A stretch of DNA of 64,000 nt, taken from assembly GCF_000213175.1 (NCBI RefSeq), contig NW_009799100.1, forward strand, positions 3,359,762 through 3,423,761, given 5' to 3'. Under the pieces are notes generated by a model. The model was not told the DNA's origin, did no database searches, and was given only the letters and a program-made list of their open reading frames with translations. The position numbers and the translations under genes are program-made. Numbering within the stretch: the first letter of the stretch is position 1; every line of letters begins with the position of its first letter. This document shows, piece by piece, positions 31,032 to 43,028 of the stretch. This DNA is from Neurospora tetrasperma FGSC 2508. Lineage: Eukaryota; Ascomycota; Sordariomycetes; Sordariales; Sordariaceae.

Positions 31032-33070
31032 CTAGACTGATTCCATTTGCAGGTCTCCGTCGTGGTCAACCTTCGGGGCCGGTGGTTGATTGGCAAGATC
31101 GGCACCTCCGTCAAGATCCATGGCTTCCGAGCTTCCTGCAGCATTCTCTGCATGAGGATAGACCATCTCCGCACTGACGACCTCCCCCTTCACGGTCAAT
31201 GGAGATGAATCCGGCGAGTTGGGCTTCGACTCTGCGACATCACACGCGCCACCTTCCTGCTCTTCAAGCTCAGCTTTGGCGAACGCATGTGCGGCCACAA
31301 TGATGTTCGACTCCTCTGTCTCCTCTTTGTTCCCATGCTCTCCATTTTGAGCCAATGGACTCTCCGTGCACGTTAGATCGGATCCCTCAGAATCATTCGC
31401 ATATTCCGGAGCCATGTGCACTGAAGCGTCTGAATTGTCAACTTCCTCGTCGTCTTCCTCATCATCGACATCATTGAAGAAGGCATCTAGGTCGCAAATA
31501 ACTCTCATTTTGGCCAATACTTTCGTGGATTCGTAGTTTGTGCCATCAGCATTGCCGCGCTTCATCAAGCCTGGTGATATCGCCATGTCAACGATGGGAG
31601 GGCTTGTTTGGTCCAGTTGATCGCTGCTCAGCCCAAGGGAAATTTTACCCATGATTCCTGCATTAAAAGAAAACCCAAAGAACCGAGATTGATTCGACTG
31701 TACGGCACCAGAGAAAATGATAGGGAAGTAAGCTTTTGACTTTCTGAGCTGAATGTCGATGTCAACAGCTTTTCTGATAATCTCGGCAGCGTCTACCAAA
31801 GTTTCTTTGGAAAACCGACGCCTCGATGGCTTTGGTGAGATGAACTGCCGTAACTCTTCCATCATTTCCCTGGCAGTTGAATGATCTCTCGACTTCCTGT
31901 CCAAACCCAGGTCAACAAGGAAGCTCACAGATCGTGATCTCCATTCATGAAAAGCTGTGTTGAATTTTGTCGTCTCGTTGACGGGAAATTTCTTGACGCA
32001 TCCTGATAAATCTTTGTTAGTGTTTTGACCGAAGCTGAATGGCAGGTGATACATTTCGGGCGGATCAGCTTACCTGTGATTTTGCCGCAGATATCATCGA
32101 ATTTCTCACCAATCTTTCCTGCCCACAGCTTTGACTTAGGGTCAAAAACTTCTTTCTTGACAAAACGCCACACCATGCTCTCCACAAGGTATGGATATAT
32201 GTATCCGCTTTGGAGGACTGACTCCGGCTCTGCACATACGTTGCTAATGGGCGAGTACTGCTTGACGGTGCCAGCTCGCTGAATGTCTTCCCAGAGAAGC
32301 ATAGTGGGAAAGTGGTTGCTGACAAACTGTTCAATCAAGAAGACCAAATGTTCCCAGTCTTTTCCAATCTCTGAATCGGCGTCCTTGGTGGGGTTAACGT
32401 AGTTCTTGGATCGCAGCTCGGAAAGTTCCTCAAGAAGCTCCGTCCGTGTCTTATCTAAGTCTCTCTCAAGTTCGTTTATCTCGGATTTGAGGAGGTCGTT
32501 CTCGGCTTCCAGGCTTCGGATGCGAGCTGCATCCGCAGTCTCTTGTGTGTTGAAGTACGTCTTCTTTGGCCCTTCTTCCCTTTCTTGCATTACGATTCCC
32601 GGTGAGAGTCGGACAATGGACACTGGTAAACTTCGGGCAATGGATTCTCTCTGCTCCTCCGTGTCATCTCTCTTACGTTTGATCTTCTTAGACCTGGTGG
32701 CATGCTCTTTCCTGTAACGCTCGCCGTTGCTATGACTGTGAAAGTGATTCAGGATTCCATTGCGATTCTCTTCGGACTCCTGAGAGTGCTTCGTGGAATT
32801 CGAGATGAATTGACCATGGCCTTTTTGCTTGATCTTCATCTGTTGACGCAGTGTCTGATGTTCGATGCTGGAGATGGCAGACTCGGTTTCAACTGGCCCG
32901 GAATTTCCCTTGTCAATGTTTTGGGCGACACGGCTCGCTTGTTGTCCGGTTGACCGATGCAGTCTTGCATGATGAGAAGCTACCTTCATGTTACTTTTTT
33001 GATCATCGGTCATTTCACCAGCTGAGTTGCCGGGGTTATGAGCGGGCGATAGACCGTGGTTGAGATCCAT
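31032..33070 (-). CDS. Ascomycete orphan with coiled coil and acidic tail
   Basis: Function not recognised. Minus-strand exons 33070-32074 and 32002-31032 (655 aa); the intron starts GTAAGC and ends TATCAG, phase 1. Order of features: polar N-terminus with a basic patch RSKKIKRKRDD (about 130-141, possible nuclear signal); coiled coil ARIRSLEAENDLLKSEINEL with heptad Leu (about 180-225); a globular part LVFLIEQFVSNHFPTMLLWE and LVESMVWRFVKKEVFDPKSK continuing to about 470 (RKAVDIDIQLRKSKAYFPII); and an acidic tail with DDEEDDEEVDNSD. The mix of conserved aromatic helices and nuclear signal recalls other uncharacterised Pezizomycotina proteins. The start is the first ATG at 33070 (MDLNHGLSP). 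The frame is open to 33141, where a CCCAG acceptor would join an ATG-less open stretch at 33264-33384, so a longer N-terminus is possible. Confidence 0.75.
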
Positions 33071-34709
33071 GATTGATATGTGGTCCGTAGGTGACGAGTG
33101 CTTATGTAGGCTTGGTGAGTTGAGAGCACGAGAAATGCTCACTGGGCCACAGCGCTTGATAAAGCGTGTGTTCAGTGATATCGGACTTTGATAATGTTGT
33201 TGTTGTGTTTTTTTTTTGTAATTACTTGGATGCGCAGCGGCGAAAAAGTGGGATAAGGCTCACCGATTGCTGATGGCTTAGGGATGTCCTTCGAAAGCCC
33301 CCTCGGAGGCAACTTCTCCTTGGTAGAAGAGCGCGTTCGTCCAGCAGCGCTTGTGATGACAAGGGAAGAATTCGTTGAGAACAAAGTTCCGAAATCTGTT
33401 GCAGAAAGTACGCAGCTAGCACGATAGTAAGTAGATGTTGATACTCTTCAAGCACAAGGTGCGAAGCTGTATAGTGAGGCGAGGAGAGAAACGTGTTCCA
33501 AATCAAACTCAATCAATATCGTTTATGAATATCGACGGAGTGAACCCCCTCGCTAGACAGCCGGGTAGTGATCCAGAATTGTCGAAGGAGGACCCAAAGG
33601 CCTGCCGTTGAATATCAGATTTATGAACAGATTTGAAAAGCAATAGAACTAAGATCAGCAGTACCAGCCTCCCCCATCCAATCGCAGAAGTTCAGATTTG
33701 ACCGACTGCGGTCTGATCTTGTTATCTTTGACTCGGAGTATTCCCTCCTTCGAAGAGGACCGTTGGCACAGAGGTACCTGTAGGTACGTACCTACCTTAC
33801 TTACCCTTATCTCGTATGGAATTTGTATACATCTACAAGCACTCGTTCGAAGTACTGCCCATAAGTAACTCTCGCTGGCAGGAATAGAAAACCGAGTACA
33901 TCCAGAAGTACCTGGTGGTCACAGGCAAGATGAAGTTACCTCCACTTCGGAGAGACAGCCTTGTACATGCTTGATTACAAGGACGTTATTTCGTCTCTTC
34001 CTCCTTATCAAACGGGCAGCGAGTTACTTCTTGGAGACATAAACAGAAATCTTGAAGCCCAGATCAATCTGAAACAGCCATATCTCTCGTCATCCCACCC
34101 TTCTCGGCGAATAGATGGGACCACTACCTCCATCCTACTTCTGTATTTTTTCCTGAGGACTTCCTCCCAAACCATGAGTTCGTGGAATACCCCACTCACA
34201 CTTCCTCTCCGATGGTACGGCTAGACCGAAAGTCTCCTTCAGTCCCTCCCCAATATCATATCTTTCATAAACGGCACATCTAACTTCCGTCAAACCATTC
34301 CAATTTGTTCTCACACGATACATCTAACAACTCGTTCACTCACAATACATCTCCCTGCAAGTAATAAAGGCAGATAACACTCTGCTGGTATTCCCTAGCT
34401 TCCACGAAGCTGCCACCCTCCCTCTCAAATCACAGGGTAAGCTGCTGGACTATTGAAGCTGTTATGATAACTTTGTTATGATCCAGCCCTTACCTTATTC
34501 TTTCAACATCACGGTCAGCTACCCTCTGGCACCCCGACTCATGAGTGTTTCTTGATCTAGTCATCATGTCAAACACGGATCTTGAGCAATTATCATAAAA
34601 ATAACGCAGAACATTACTAATAATTACCTCTATTCATTCCAAGTACAAGATTATCACGGTTCCAGAGATTCCACACAGATCTACTCTTTTTAGTTTCACT
34701 GAGATCAAA
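33071..34709. other. 1.6 kb divergent intergenic, coiled-coil gene / Hsp70-like
   Basis: Holds the promoters of both genes and perhaps a 5' exon of the coiled-coil gene (33264-33384). A 16-bp perfect palindrome GTAGGTACGTACCTAC lies at 33780-33795. The right part (34300-34700) is AT-rich. No supported separate gene. Confidence 0.5.
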
Positions 34710-36889
34710 ATGCCTTCAACCCCGCCGAAATCTCCCCGCAAATCGGCAAATTCTCAAGGAACTGTCATCGTCGGGATTGATTTCGGAACCACTTTCTCCG
34801 GTGTCGCTTTCACCTGGTCCAACCAAGTTGACAAAATCGAGATCATAACCAGTTGGGATGCTGACACGAGTGACAACACTGATGAGTGCAAGGCACCCAC
34901 CGCTATTACCTACGGTCCTGGAAATAAGGTGACCTGGGGTTATTCTATCGAGCCGGAATCGGAACAGCTTAAATGGGTTAAGCTTCTGCTCCTCAACGAT
35001 GAGGATATCCCGGAAGAAGTCAGAACTTCAGACAAGATCAAGAAGGCTCTTGAGTACCTCCAAAAGCACAAAAAGACAGCAGAAGAAGCGGTCACGACGT
35101 TTCTGCGTCATCTTTGGGAGCACTCGATCGATTGTATCACCAGATCAATCAGCAAAGGCATGGTCAACTATGCTCAGTTCCATATCGTAATCACGCTTCC
35201 GGCCATTTGGCCGAGCTACGCACGCGAGAAAATGAGACTTGCGGCCGAGCAGGCTGGTATGCTGGACAAAAGGATGGGGGTTGAGACCCAACTCACTTTT
35301 ATCTCTGAGCCTGAGGCGGCTGCCATAGCCACTCTTGCGGACATGGAAGGGCGTTTTGACGTGAAGGTAGGTCAACTCCCCTTGAGGAATGCACGTCAGC
35401 AATCTTCTAGGCAGCCCCCAATTAAATTGCCAGACGACATCAGAGGACGCTAATTTGAATGTTGGAGCAGGATGGAGACACATTCGTCGTGGCGGATTGC
35501 GGCGGTGGAACTGTGGATCTAATATCGTACAAACTGATTCAAGCCGAACCCATGATCGTCAAGGAGTGTGTGAAAGGAAGTGGTAAGCATCTACAGCCCT
35601 TTCCATGCGTATCATACAAGCATACCCAGATACTGATACAGTGACAGGTGGGTTGTGCGGCGCAGTTTTCCTCGATGAAGCCTTCACGAATGTCCTCAAG
35701 AGCAAGTTTGGCAAGAAGTGGGTGAAGATGGACGAGTCAAATCGGCGCGACATGGTTCGCACTCAATGGGAGACTGGCATCAAGAGGAACTTCAAGATGA
35801 GCTCCAAAAAATCCTACAACATTCGTATCCCCATGGAATGCTTGTTGGTAAAAGAGAGACGCGCTATAGGAGCATCCGCGTCCCTGCCGACCATCACTAT
35901 TACACCTGAAGACGTTAGAGAAGCGTTTAATCCCGTCGTTGAAAAGATCAACCGTCTCATTAATGGCCAAATCAACGCCGTCAAAGAGAAGGAGGGGGTT
36001 AGCCCAAAGGTAAGACGAAGACAACCAGATTCTCAATATCCGTTATTGCCTTTACTGACTAGTAGGATGATACAGTATGTCATTTTGGTCGGTGGCTTTG
36101 GTCGTTGCAACTATCTATACGATAGAGTGAACGAGATATTCGGCGCGGAGGTAGAGGTCCTCCAGGCAAAGGGGGATAAACCGTAAGAGCTCTTCGTTTC
36201 ATTCTTACCTCTACACTTCCATGGTACAGAGACACTGACAGAATCTCTACTCATAGATGGACGGCCATCTGCCGCGGGGCCGTCATCCATGCCGCGACCC
36301 AATCTGGAATTGGGAAGCTCTCTGTTCAAGTTCAAACTAGAGTTGCACGGGCGAGTTATGGCATCTGTTTGAGCGAGCCTTGGGACACTCGGCGTCACGA
36401 TCCTGAGGACAAGTATTTGTGTGAAATCGATCAGAAATATTTCGCACGAAACCAAATGGCATGGCTTCTTAAAGAGATAGGTACCATCCACGAGGAAATC
36501 CACAATCACTATAGTGACAAACAGCTTACCATGAACAGGGAGATGAAATTGCTGCTCAAAAGCCTATGAGTCTTAGCGTCGAGCGAACATTTGATTGCAA
36601 TGGACCCATGAAGACGCCGGATGACGTGGAGATATTCGAAACGAACATCTTCCCTCCTCCGACCAGATGGGACCCGGAAGTCATCAAGGAGCTGTGCTCG
36701 ATCAAATGGGAGACAGTCATCGACCCTCACACATTGCCGAAGTGCAAGAACAGGATCGGAGGAGCCTACAGTGAACTGAGGTATCGTTTCGAAATGAACT
36801 GCTCTGGAGAGTCGGTCGGGTTTGCTATTTATCGTGGCGGGAAGAAGGAAGGCTCCAAGAGCGTGAAGGTTGACTACAACACCCGTTGA
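34710..36889 (+). CDS. HSPA12-like Hsp70-family ATPase
   Basis: Divergent Hsp70/actin-fold ATPase of the HSPA12-like group, which is amplified in filamentous fungi and mostly uncharacterised. Six exons: 34710-35366, 35471-35582, 35648-36009, 36076-36182, 36257-36480, 36525-36889 (608 aa, frame closes). Motifs: VIVGIDFGTTFSGVAF (phosphate 1, about 20-35), FISEPEAAAIATL (about 195-207), FVVADCGGGTVDLISYK (phosphate 2, about 224-240), YVILVGGFGRCNYLYDRV (adenosine motif, about 378-395), ICRGAVIHA. The C-terminal 150 residues (FARNQMAWLL ... SVGFAIYRGGKKEG) are beta-rich but lack a standard Hsp70 substrate domain and EEVD-type end. The last intron is only 44 nt and its acceptor is chosen because it alone keeps the frame; that junction is the weakest part of the model. 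Confidence 0.85.
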
Positions 36890-37188
36890 TGATCTCCCCG
36901 ACATTATTTGCTCTACAAAGTTGCTTCATGTTGCTTCAATCTTTCTGAACAAGGGGGGATGCCACATGCCATCATCTACCGCCCATTGTGTGCCCAACTC
37001 GGCACCACAAAGAGTCTATCTTCCGGATTATAAGCGCTTGCATTTCATAAAGCCATATGTATACTAGAACATTGAACCAAACTGGCATCCAAGCACATAG
37101 AAAACATAATGGAATCTCTAGTGACCAAACCCCGTATTTTTTTTCTTTCTTTTAGAATGAATCCAAACATCTAAACACGTCCCAATAT

Positions 37189-38631
37189 TTACACCCCTGC
37201 AGCCGGCAAAACCCAAGTCACCACCGAGTTCCTATAAACCAACCCGCTCCAAACCTCCCCACTCTTCGCCTCAACCGTCACATAGATCTCATTCCCAAAC
37301 TGATTCTCAATCACCACCACCCTACTTCCATCATCCGCATTCGTCGCCGCGACACTCTCGAGCCCGCTCCCATCCCCATACGTCCAACTTCCCGTTCCAC
37401 TCATCACCACTGCGCCCTTCCTCATAAACTTCGAAAACTGCGCCATCATATAATAATCGCCCCTCAAATTATATGTCCCCGCCGCCGTATCCACCGTCAC
37501 CAGCCCCGTGCACTTATCACAGGCATCACTGCCCGTCAAGTGCGGCCCATCATTGGTATCCGTCCCCAGCACCCACGCCGTCACCCCGCTCGCCCAGTTC
37601 TGCAGTGGTCCCATGGTGAAGCTTGCGGCCCAGTTCCACGGCGTCGGCTGCCTTGCTGACGTCCAGCACTCGGTCATGTACTGCTCCACGCCCGGGTGGG
37701 CGTTGTGAAAGGTGGTCAAGACAGACCAGTCCAGCGAGCTGGCGTAGCAATGCCATGCCACTGCGGGCACATACCCGCCCGCCCGAGAAAGGACGGTGGC
37801 CGGGTAGGAGGGTTGGTCGGTGTTGTGGTCGTATGCCCAGATTTTGGTATCCAGTCCGGCGTTGCGCAGAGCTGGACCGATGTTGTTCTGAATGAGATCA
37901 CCGGCCTCGTCAGCGTAGATGTACATGGTCGGCATCTGCGCGCGCGAGTTGAGCGGTTCGTTTTGGATGGTGATGGCGTCGATTTTGGCGCCCTTGGCTT
38001 GGTACGCTTGGAGGTATTTGACGAAGTACTGGGCGAATTGGGAGGCGTAGGCGTGGTCGAGGTTGTTGTTTACCGTGGTACCTTGAATCACGCGGTTGAG
38101 CTTCATCCAACCTGGTGGACTCCAGGGAGAGCCGAGGATGGTGAGGCCGGGTTGGAGACGTCTCATCTCGGCGAGCAGCGAGGCCATGGCGTTGCCGCGG
38201 TCGCCGAGGTTGAAGTTGGAAAGGGAGAGGTCGGTTTGGCCGTTGGAGTCGTCGTACGAATAGGCTGGGTTGGCAGAGAGGTCGGAGGAGGCAATGGTGT
38301 GTCGCATCATGGCGAAGTTGGCGCCGGCGGTGGTCATGAGGGTGTTGAGCAGGGCGGTACGTTGGGCGGAGGGGAGGGCGTTGAAGACGGACACGGTGGA
38401 GTCGGTGACGGCGGCGCCGAAGCCTTTGATGGTTTGCTTCCGGCCAGAGGGAGTGTCGTCTATGGTGAGCTTCCATGTTGAGTTGGATCCCGGAGTGCCA
38501 GTGCCCCGGACCGGAGCGCTGTAGGAGGAGAGTTTGTATCTGCCATCTGCTGAGGAGGCATAGGCTTGGGGTTGGATCGCCGCAGCGACTAGTCCCGGAG
38601 TTAAGAGGAGGGTGAGGGCTGGGGGAAACAT
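37189..38631 (-). CDS. neg-1: Secreted endo-beta-1,6-glucanase, GH30
   Basis: Hydrolyses beta-1,6-glucan outside the cell. Single exon, 480 aa, ATG at 38631 (an in-frame extension upstream starts with GTG). Signal peptide MFPPALTLLLTPGLVAAA, cleaved about residue 18. GH30 features: TIKGFGAAVTDSTV (about 70-83), ILGSPWSPPGWMKLN (about 170-184), acid/base Glu in AITIQNEPLNSR (about 224), AWHCYASSLDW, nucleophile Glu in QYMTECWTSAR (about 320), then the all-beta side domain with SGLESVAA and VVIENQFGN. It looks like the N. crassa beta-1,6-glucanase NEG-1 from memory; the GH30 family call is firmer than the symbol. Confidence 0.9.
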   Translation of the reverse strand: MFPPALTLLLTPGLVAAAIQPQAYASSADGRYKLSSYSAPVRGTGTPGSNSTWKLTIDDTPSGRKQTIKGFGAAVTDSTVSVFNALPSAQRTALLNTLMTTAGANFAMMRHTIASSDLSANPAYSYDDSNGQTDLSLSNFNLGDRGNAMASLLAEMRRLQPGLTILGSPWSPPGWMKLNRVIQGTTVNNNLDHAYASQFAQYFVKYLQAYQAKGAKIDAITIQNEPLNSRAQMPTMYIYADEAGDLIQNNIGPALRNAGLDTKIWAYDHNTDQPSYPATVLSRAGGYVPAVAWHCYASSLDWSVLTTFHNAHPGVEQYMTECWTSARQPTPWNWAASFTMGPLQNWASGVTAWVLGTDTNDGPHLTGSDACDKCTGLVTVDTAAGTYNLRGDYYMMAQFSKFMRKGAVVMSGTGSWTYGDGSGLESVAATNADDGSRVVVIENQFGNEIYVTVEAKSGEVWSGLVYRNSVVTWVLPAAGV

Positions 38632-40325
38632 CTTGGGCAATGATTGGAAGCGATGAAGGAAGCCTGTCACTCAATGCTGTCGATGGAGGCCAAGAGGACG
38701 AAAACTTGCCCCTTTTGTATGTTTACTTTCTACCCCGGATTGACGTAACATCCGGACATGAGTAATGACCAACCACACCGAGTACCACCTTTAATGCATT
38801 CCTCATACTCAGATTTGTGAACTTATTATGTATCTTGTCGGAGATGTGACGGTAGCACCATATGGCACCTGCCGTGTATAAAGTAGTTTTGGGACAAATG
38901 TCGTTGCCTAGAAATTGTTCGAATGTAATTGGTCTGAGTGGGCACTCGTGCATATTCGCATTTTCAACTCTGGGACCTTCCCGCCCATCTTCTTCCAGAT
39001 CTAAACTTCTTCTCCGGCATATAAAACGCTAGCGCGGGGACTTGAATAGGGGCTAATCGTTGAAGAGAAGGTGGCGGTACCGCGCTAACCATTTACACGC
39101 CGGAAGAGGTGTACAAAACGCCCCATGTTACCATCCGCGGACATTGCGCTCATGCTGGATATCGAAAGACAATTCAGTACATGACTCAGCAACAGACATG
39201 ATATCTACTCGATTTATTGATGAGGTGTTGTATTTGTAAGAAGAAGTGATGCACAGATGTTGAACAGGAGTGTTGACATCTTCCCAGAATCTGATGAGAC
39301 ACTATCGATTGCCTGGGTCAGCGAATCTCGTCGTGCCATCGTTGAGAGCCTTGCAAGACAATGAAGCAATACTGGAGATTTACCATCATCCTCCTAGTCC
39401 GAGAGAAGTAGTCACTGGGTACTGAGACATTCCGCTCAGCTGATGGTGTTCCTGCCCTTGATCATTGTAGGGGTCAGGCACGAAGTGCAAGTATACACAC
39501 GCCGGTAATACCTGCCACTGGCCTCATAGGTAGCTATACCGCGGTGCTATGATGATGCAAAGGTAAGACACCTTCTCCAAAAGGAAAACCCCCAATTGTT
39601 TGCCGGCCAGACCGCCGGTAACGAATTGCATCAAAAACGGCACTGGTCCCTTCCTGTTCATTGTTGTAGCTGTCTTGGGGTACAAGTAAACAAAGAAAAA
39701 TGCCAAACAACTGCCAAACACCACCAGATTCGGTACTGGCTCAAATTGGAGATCTCCGCACTACTCTATGAGGCGATCATGGCATAGTGAGAAAAAAAGA
39801 TATGCGCAAAGAAGAACGTGCAAATGTAGGACTATACTGGCTCCGTAATTTCCCATTTAGTCGAAAAAAAGAGAGAATGCGTCCGGAACACTTTCACCGG
39901 CGTAATGGCTCAAAGGTGACAATGAAGCATGGACACAAAGAAGGGACACCAGGAAGAAACCCGACGCCAAGGAAAAACATCCGCAAACGGCCATCAAGGG
40001 AGCCATTGTTTGTTGGGCGATGCGAACGTAGATAACCCCCATAGGAAGCGCAACACCGCGAAGTGAAATGAGTTCCAAGAGAGCTTTTCCGACTTCGTCA
40101 GTTCCAATTCTCATGCCAGAAAGACAAGAGGTTTCAGCACTATCATTTTATACTACCACTTCGGCTAGAAAGAGCATTTTGAGACTTGTTTTAAAGCCTC
40201 AAGAACCTTCAATCACATTCACGATCCCCTGTCACAACACTTGTCCAATCCATTGAAATTCCTCACCTGAATCGACACTCAAGAAAAAAAGAAGAAGAAA
40301 AAAAGAAGGAAAAAGCACCGCCGAG
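38632..40325. other. 1.7 kb divergent intergenic, neg-1 / Lys-Ala-repeat gene
   Basis: Contains both promoters. GGCATATAAAACG at 39017 is a plausible TATA box for a transcript towards neither model exactly. Purine-rich A/G runs lie just before the ATG at 40326. No supported frame. Confidence 0.5.
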
Positions 40326-42647
40326 ATGCCTCGCGCAGCAGCAGCAGCGAGACAAAAAGCCCTCGCCGACAAAAAAGCCGCGAAAGAAGCCGAAGCGGCA
40401 GCCAAGGCCGAGGCAGAAGCGCAAAGGAAGGCAGAACAGCAGGCAAAAAAGGCAGCGAAAGAGGCTGAGAAGGATGCGGACGACGAAGAGGACGGCGGAA
40501 AGGACGAGCAACCGCCTGTTAAACCCAAGGGAAAGGGAAAGGGAAAGGAAAAAGCTGCTGCTCCTAAAAAGGCTGCCCCCAAAAAGGCTGCTGCTCCTAA
40601 AAAGGCTGCTGCTCCTAAAAAGGCTGCTGCTAAAAAGGTTCCTTCCCCCAAGAAAGTAGCGCCCATGAAGAGCGCCGTTCCGAAGCGTGCAGAGGCGGTA
40701 CCCAACGCGAAAACAGCAAACAATCCAGCAACAGGCAGAAAAAGAACCGCAGAGGTTATGGAAGGGAACGAAGACAAAGACAATAACAACAACGAAGAAG
40801 CCGAAAACGAGGATGAAGCCCAACCACCAGCAAAAAAAGCCAGGTCCCCCGCTGCAGCAAAGACCGCTACCAACCCCAACCACCGAAATTTTCAACTTGC
40901 TGGAAGCCTTTCTTTCGAAATTCCTCGAAAGTCAGTATCAATGGGGCCGAGAGCGCAACCAAGAACGTCATCAGAGGTGGCGCGGGCGGACGCAGCAGGG
41001 AGGGCAGAGAGAGCAGATGGAAATAGAAGTAATCGGGAGGCAGATGACGAGGCAGGCAGAATGGCTAGAGAGGGGCTGGAGAAGCAGCAGCAGAAGAAGA
41101 AGAAGTCGCCGCCTGTTAGAGTTTCGGTGAGGAATGGAATGGGGAGGGTACAGGAAAGGGAGGTGCAGTTTGATGTTGATGAGCGGCGTCCAGGTGAGGG
41201 TCAGAGTCAGGATCGGAGAGAAGATGATGAGAGGGAGAACGAGGATGAGGCTGTAGATGAGGAGCGGGGGGAGGTAGATGAAAATCTCAACGAAGGGAAC
41301 GAAGATGTAGCCGAAGCAGCAGCGGCAGCAGGCGCTGATGGCGGTGACCCCGACAAAGACCCCTCAGACTCCTCCTCGGACACCTCCTCAAACTCAATCT
41401 CAAGCGTACCCTCCGAACGCACCTACCGCGACCTCCCCGACATCCAGGAAGAACACATCATGTCCGGCATCACATCCCGCCTCTCCCAACTCCAGGAGGC
41501 ATACAACATTAGAGTAGCCCGCACCAAGCGAAACGGCTTGAAGTACAACCAAGGCATCTTCACGCGGGCATCCGGGCCTGAGTACGGCGACCCCGTCACC
41601 GTGGAAGATCTCAAGCGGGACTTTGCCCATCTCAAGATTCTGGTTCAAAAATTGGTGAAAATGATTCCCACGGATCGAACCCTTGAAGAATGGACTAAGC
41701 GGGTACCTGATGTCTGGGAGGAGCTCAAAAAAATGACAAAGTATGTAAAGGCGTACTGGAAACCGGACGAAGGGCCGCTTCGAAAGTGGTTGCTAGAGGC
41801 GTTGATCTGGAGGAGGTTGCATAAGCTGATGTTTGATCGGCAACGGTCCGAGTATTTTGCTTTCGGACATGGGAGGGCGATGCTGCTGGAATTTTGGGTT
41901 ACTTCTTGTAAGTTTTTGTCCGAGTTGCTGTTGGATAATTTGTTAGTGACTCGCAACATTTGCTGATCTGTTGTTTGTGACCATCGTTTAGTGGCAGCAG
42001 GACTGGACTTTGGAGAAGCGGTGCCAGAGCTCTGCGAGCAAAGGGCTCGACTGGCGACTTTCTTGAAAGAAATGTACGAGAAAGAAAGTCCATCTCGTGT
42101 GGCGCGTGCTTTCGAAGAGGTCTTTTGTCATGGCATCCTCGATTTCCTTAGGGAGAAAGAACAAGAACACCCCCCGCGCACAGGCAGATATTTTCACGAA
42201 GAGAGGGCTGAGCGAGAGAGGGAAATGCAGGAGCTGGCGGTGCAAATCATCGGCCACGCCAGCGACCTCAACTCGAGAATGTTGCGGTCATCGGGGAATT
42301 GGGCGCTCATATACACAGATCCACGGACTGAGGATCAAAAGTTTGGGTATTCCTTCGTGCCCGACAAGATGCACTTAAGAGACCTTGAGGATGAGTATGT
42401 GGTGAGTAACAATTCAACAGGAGATCTGGGAGACCTTCAACGGGATGAAATGGGTAAAGAGGTTATTCTTGCCATCACCCCGGGGCTGTGGAATTATGAA
42501 GAGTGGGCGAAGATGGATCCCCATTACACGATCCCGCATGTGAGGTCGGAGGTGTCGATAGTGCGCAACAAAGCGAAGCAGAAAGGGAAGGATTCAAGAG
42601 GCCGGAGGGGGGCAACGATGTCTGACGAGTCTAGACATAGCAGTTAG
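40326..42647 (+). CDS. Orphan with histone-H1-like Lys/Ala repeats
   Basis: Function not recognised. Exons 40326-41907 and 41992-42647 (745 aa); the intron starts GTAAGT and ends TTTAG. N-terminal 60 residues are Ala/Lys/Glu-rich and helical (MPRAAAAARQKALADKK). Residues about 70-105 are a basic repeat of AAAPKK and variants, very like the linker-histone or HMG-I tail; KPKGKGKGK precedes it and GRKRTAE and AKKARS (nuclear-signal-like) follow it. Residues about 240-370 are charged with an acidic stretch (EDEAVDEERGEVDEN). From about 375 a folded helical region begins (YRDLPDIQEEHIMSGITSRL, LRKWLLEALIWRRLHKLMFD, YFAFGHGRAMLLEFW), which continues in exon 2 to ...GLWNYEEWAKMDPHY. Architecture suggests a nuclear or chromatin protein, possibly restricted to Sordariales. 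The third-codon pattern supports coding. Confidence 0.75.
40554..40638 (+). repeat. Tandem GCTGCTCCTAAAAAG-type 15-18 bp repeats
   Basis: Repeats of GCTGCTSCYMMAAAAAG encode (A)APKK units. Adjacent copies at 40582-40623 are nearly identical in DNA, suggesting recent duplication by slippage. Confidence 0.85.
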
Positions 42648-43028
42648 ATGGGTTCCAACATCGGGAAACGTTACCTACCTCTACTGTTATATAGACTTGT
42701 GCGAATTTGAGGGGTTCGAACTCAGTATTCAGGACAGCCTTACAGGAGAGTGACGAGATTATTTGAAAGACGCAGGAGCGAGGCAATGCGACGTTCATCA
42801 GCTGCCAGGAATCCGAGGTCTGAGCAGTGACCGCCATCTAAAGTGACGCACAGATGCTTGGTCGTCTAGGCGATAAAGCCCCAAGTCGTTTACTGCAAAC
42901 GCGCTCTTGTTGGGGTTTTGCTCTTTCTGCGTGCCAAATTCATAAACATCAAACACCAATCCACATGAAATATTCATACTCCTTGTTCCAGTTTAAGTAA
43001 TTAACCTGGAAGTAATGTAAAAGTCAGC
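42648..43028. other. Intergenic before hydroxyacyl-CoA-dehydrogenase-type gene
   Basis: 381 bp between tandem plus-strand genes; promoter of the downstream gene. Nothing else seen. Confidence 0.5.

Noticed and set aside
33780-33795. 16-bp perfect palindrome GTAGGTACGTACCTAC
   Set aside because: TAGGTA/TACCTA runs are common in this intergenic DNA, so it is probably a by-product of that simple sequence.
37696-38481. Plus-strand 261-codon frame opposite the GH30 gene
   Set aside because: Mirror of a strongly biased coding strand; Gly/Val-rich with no domain.
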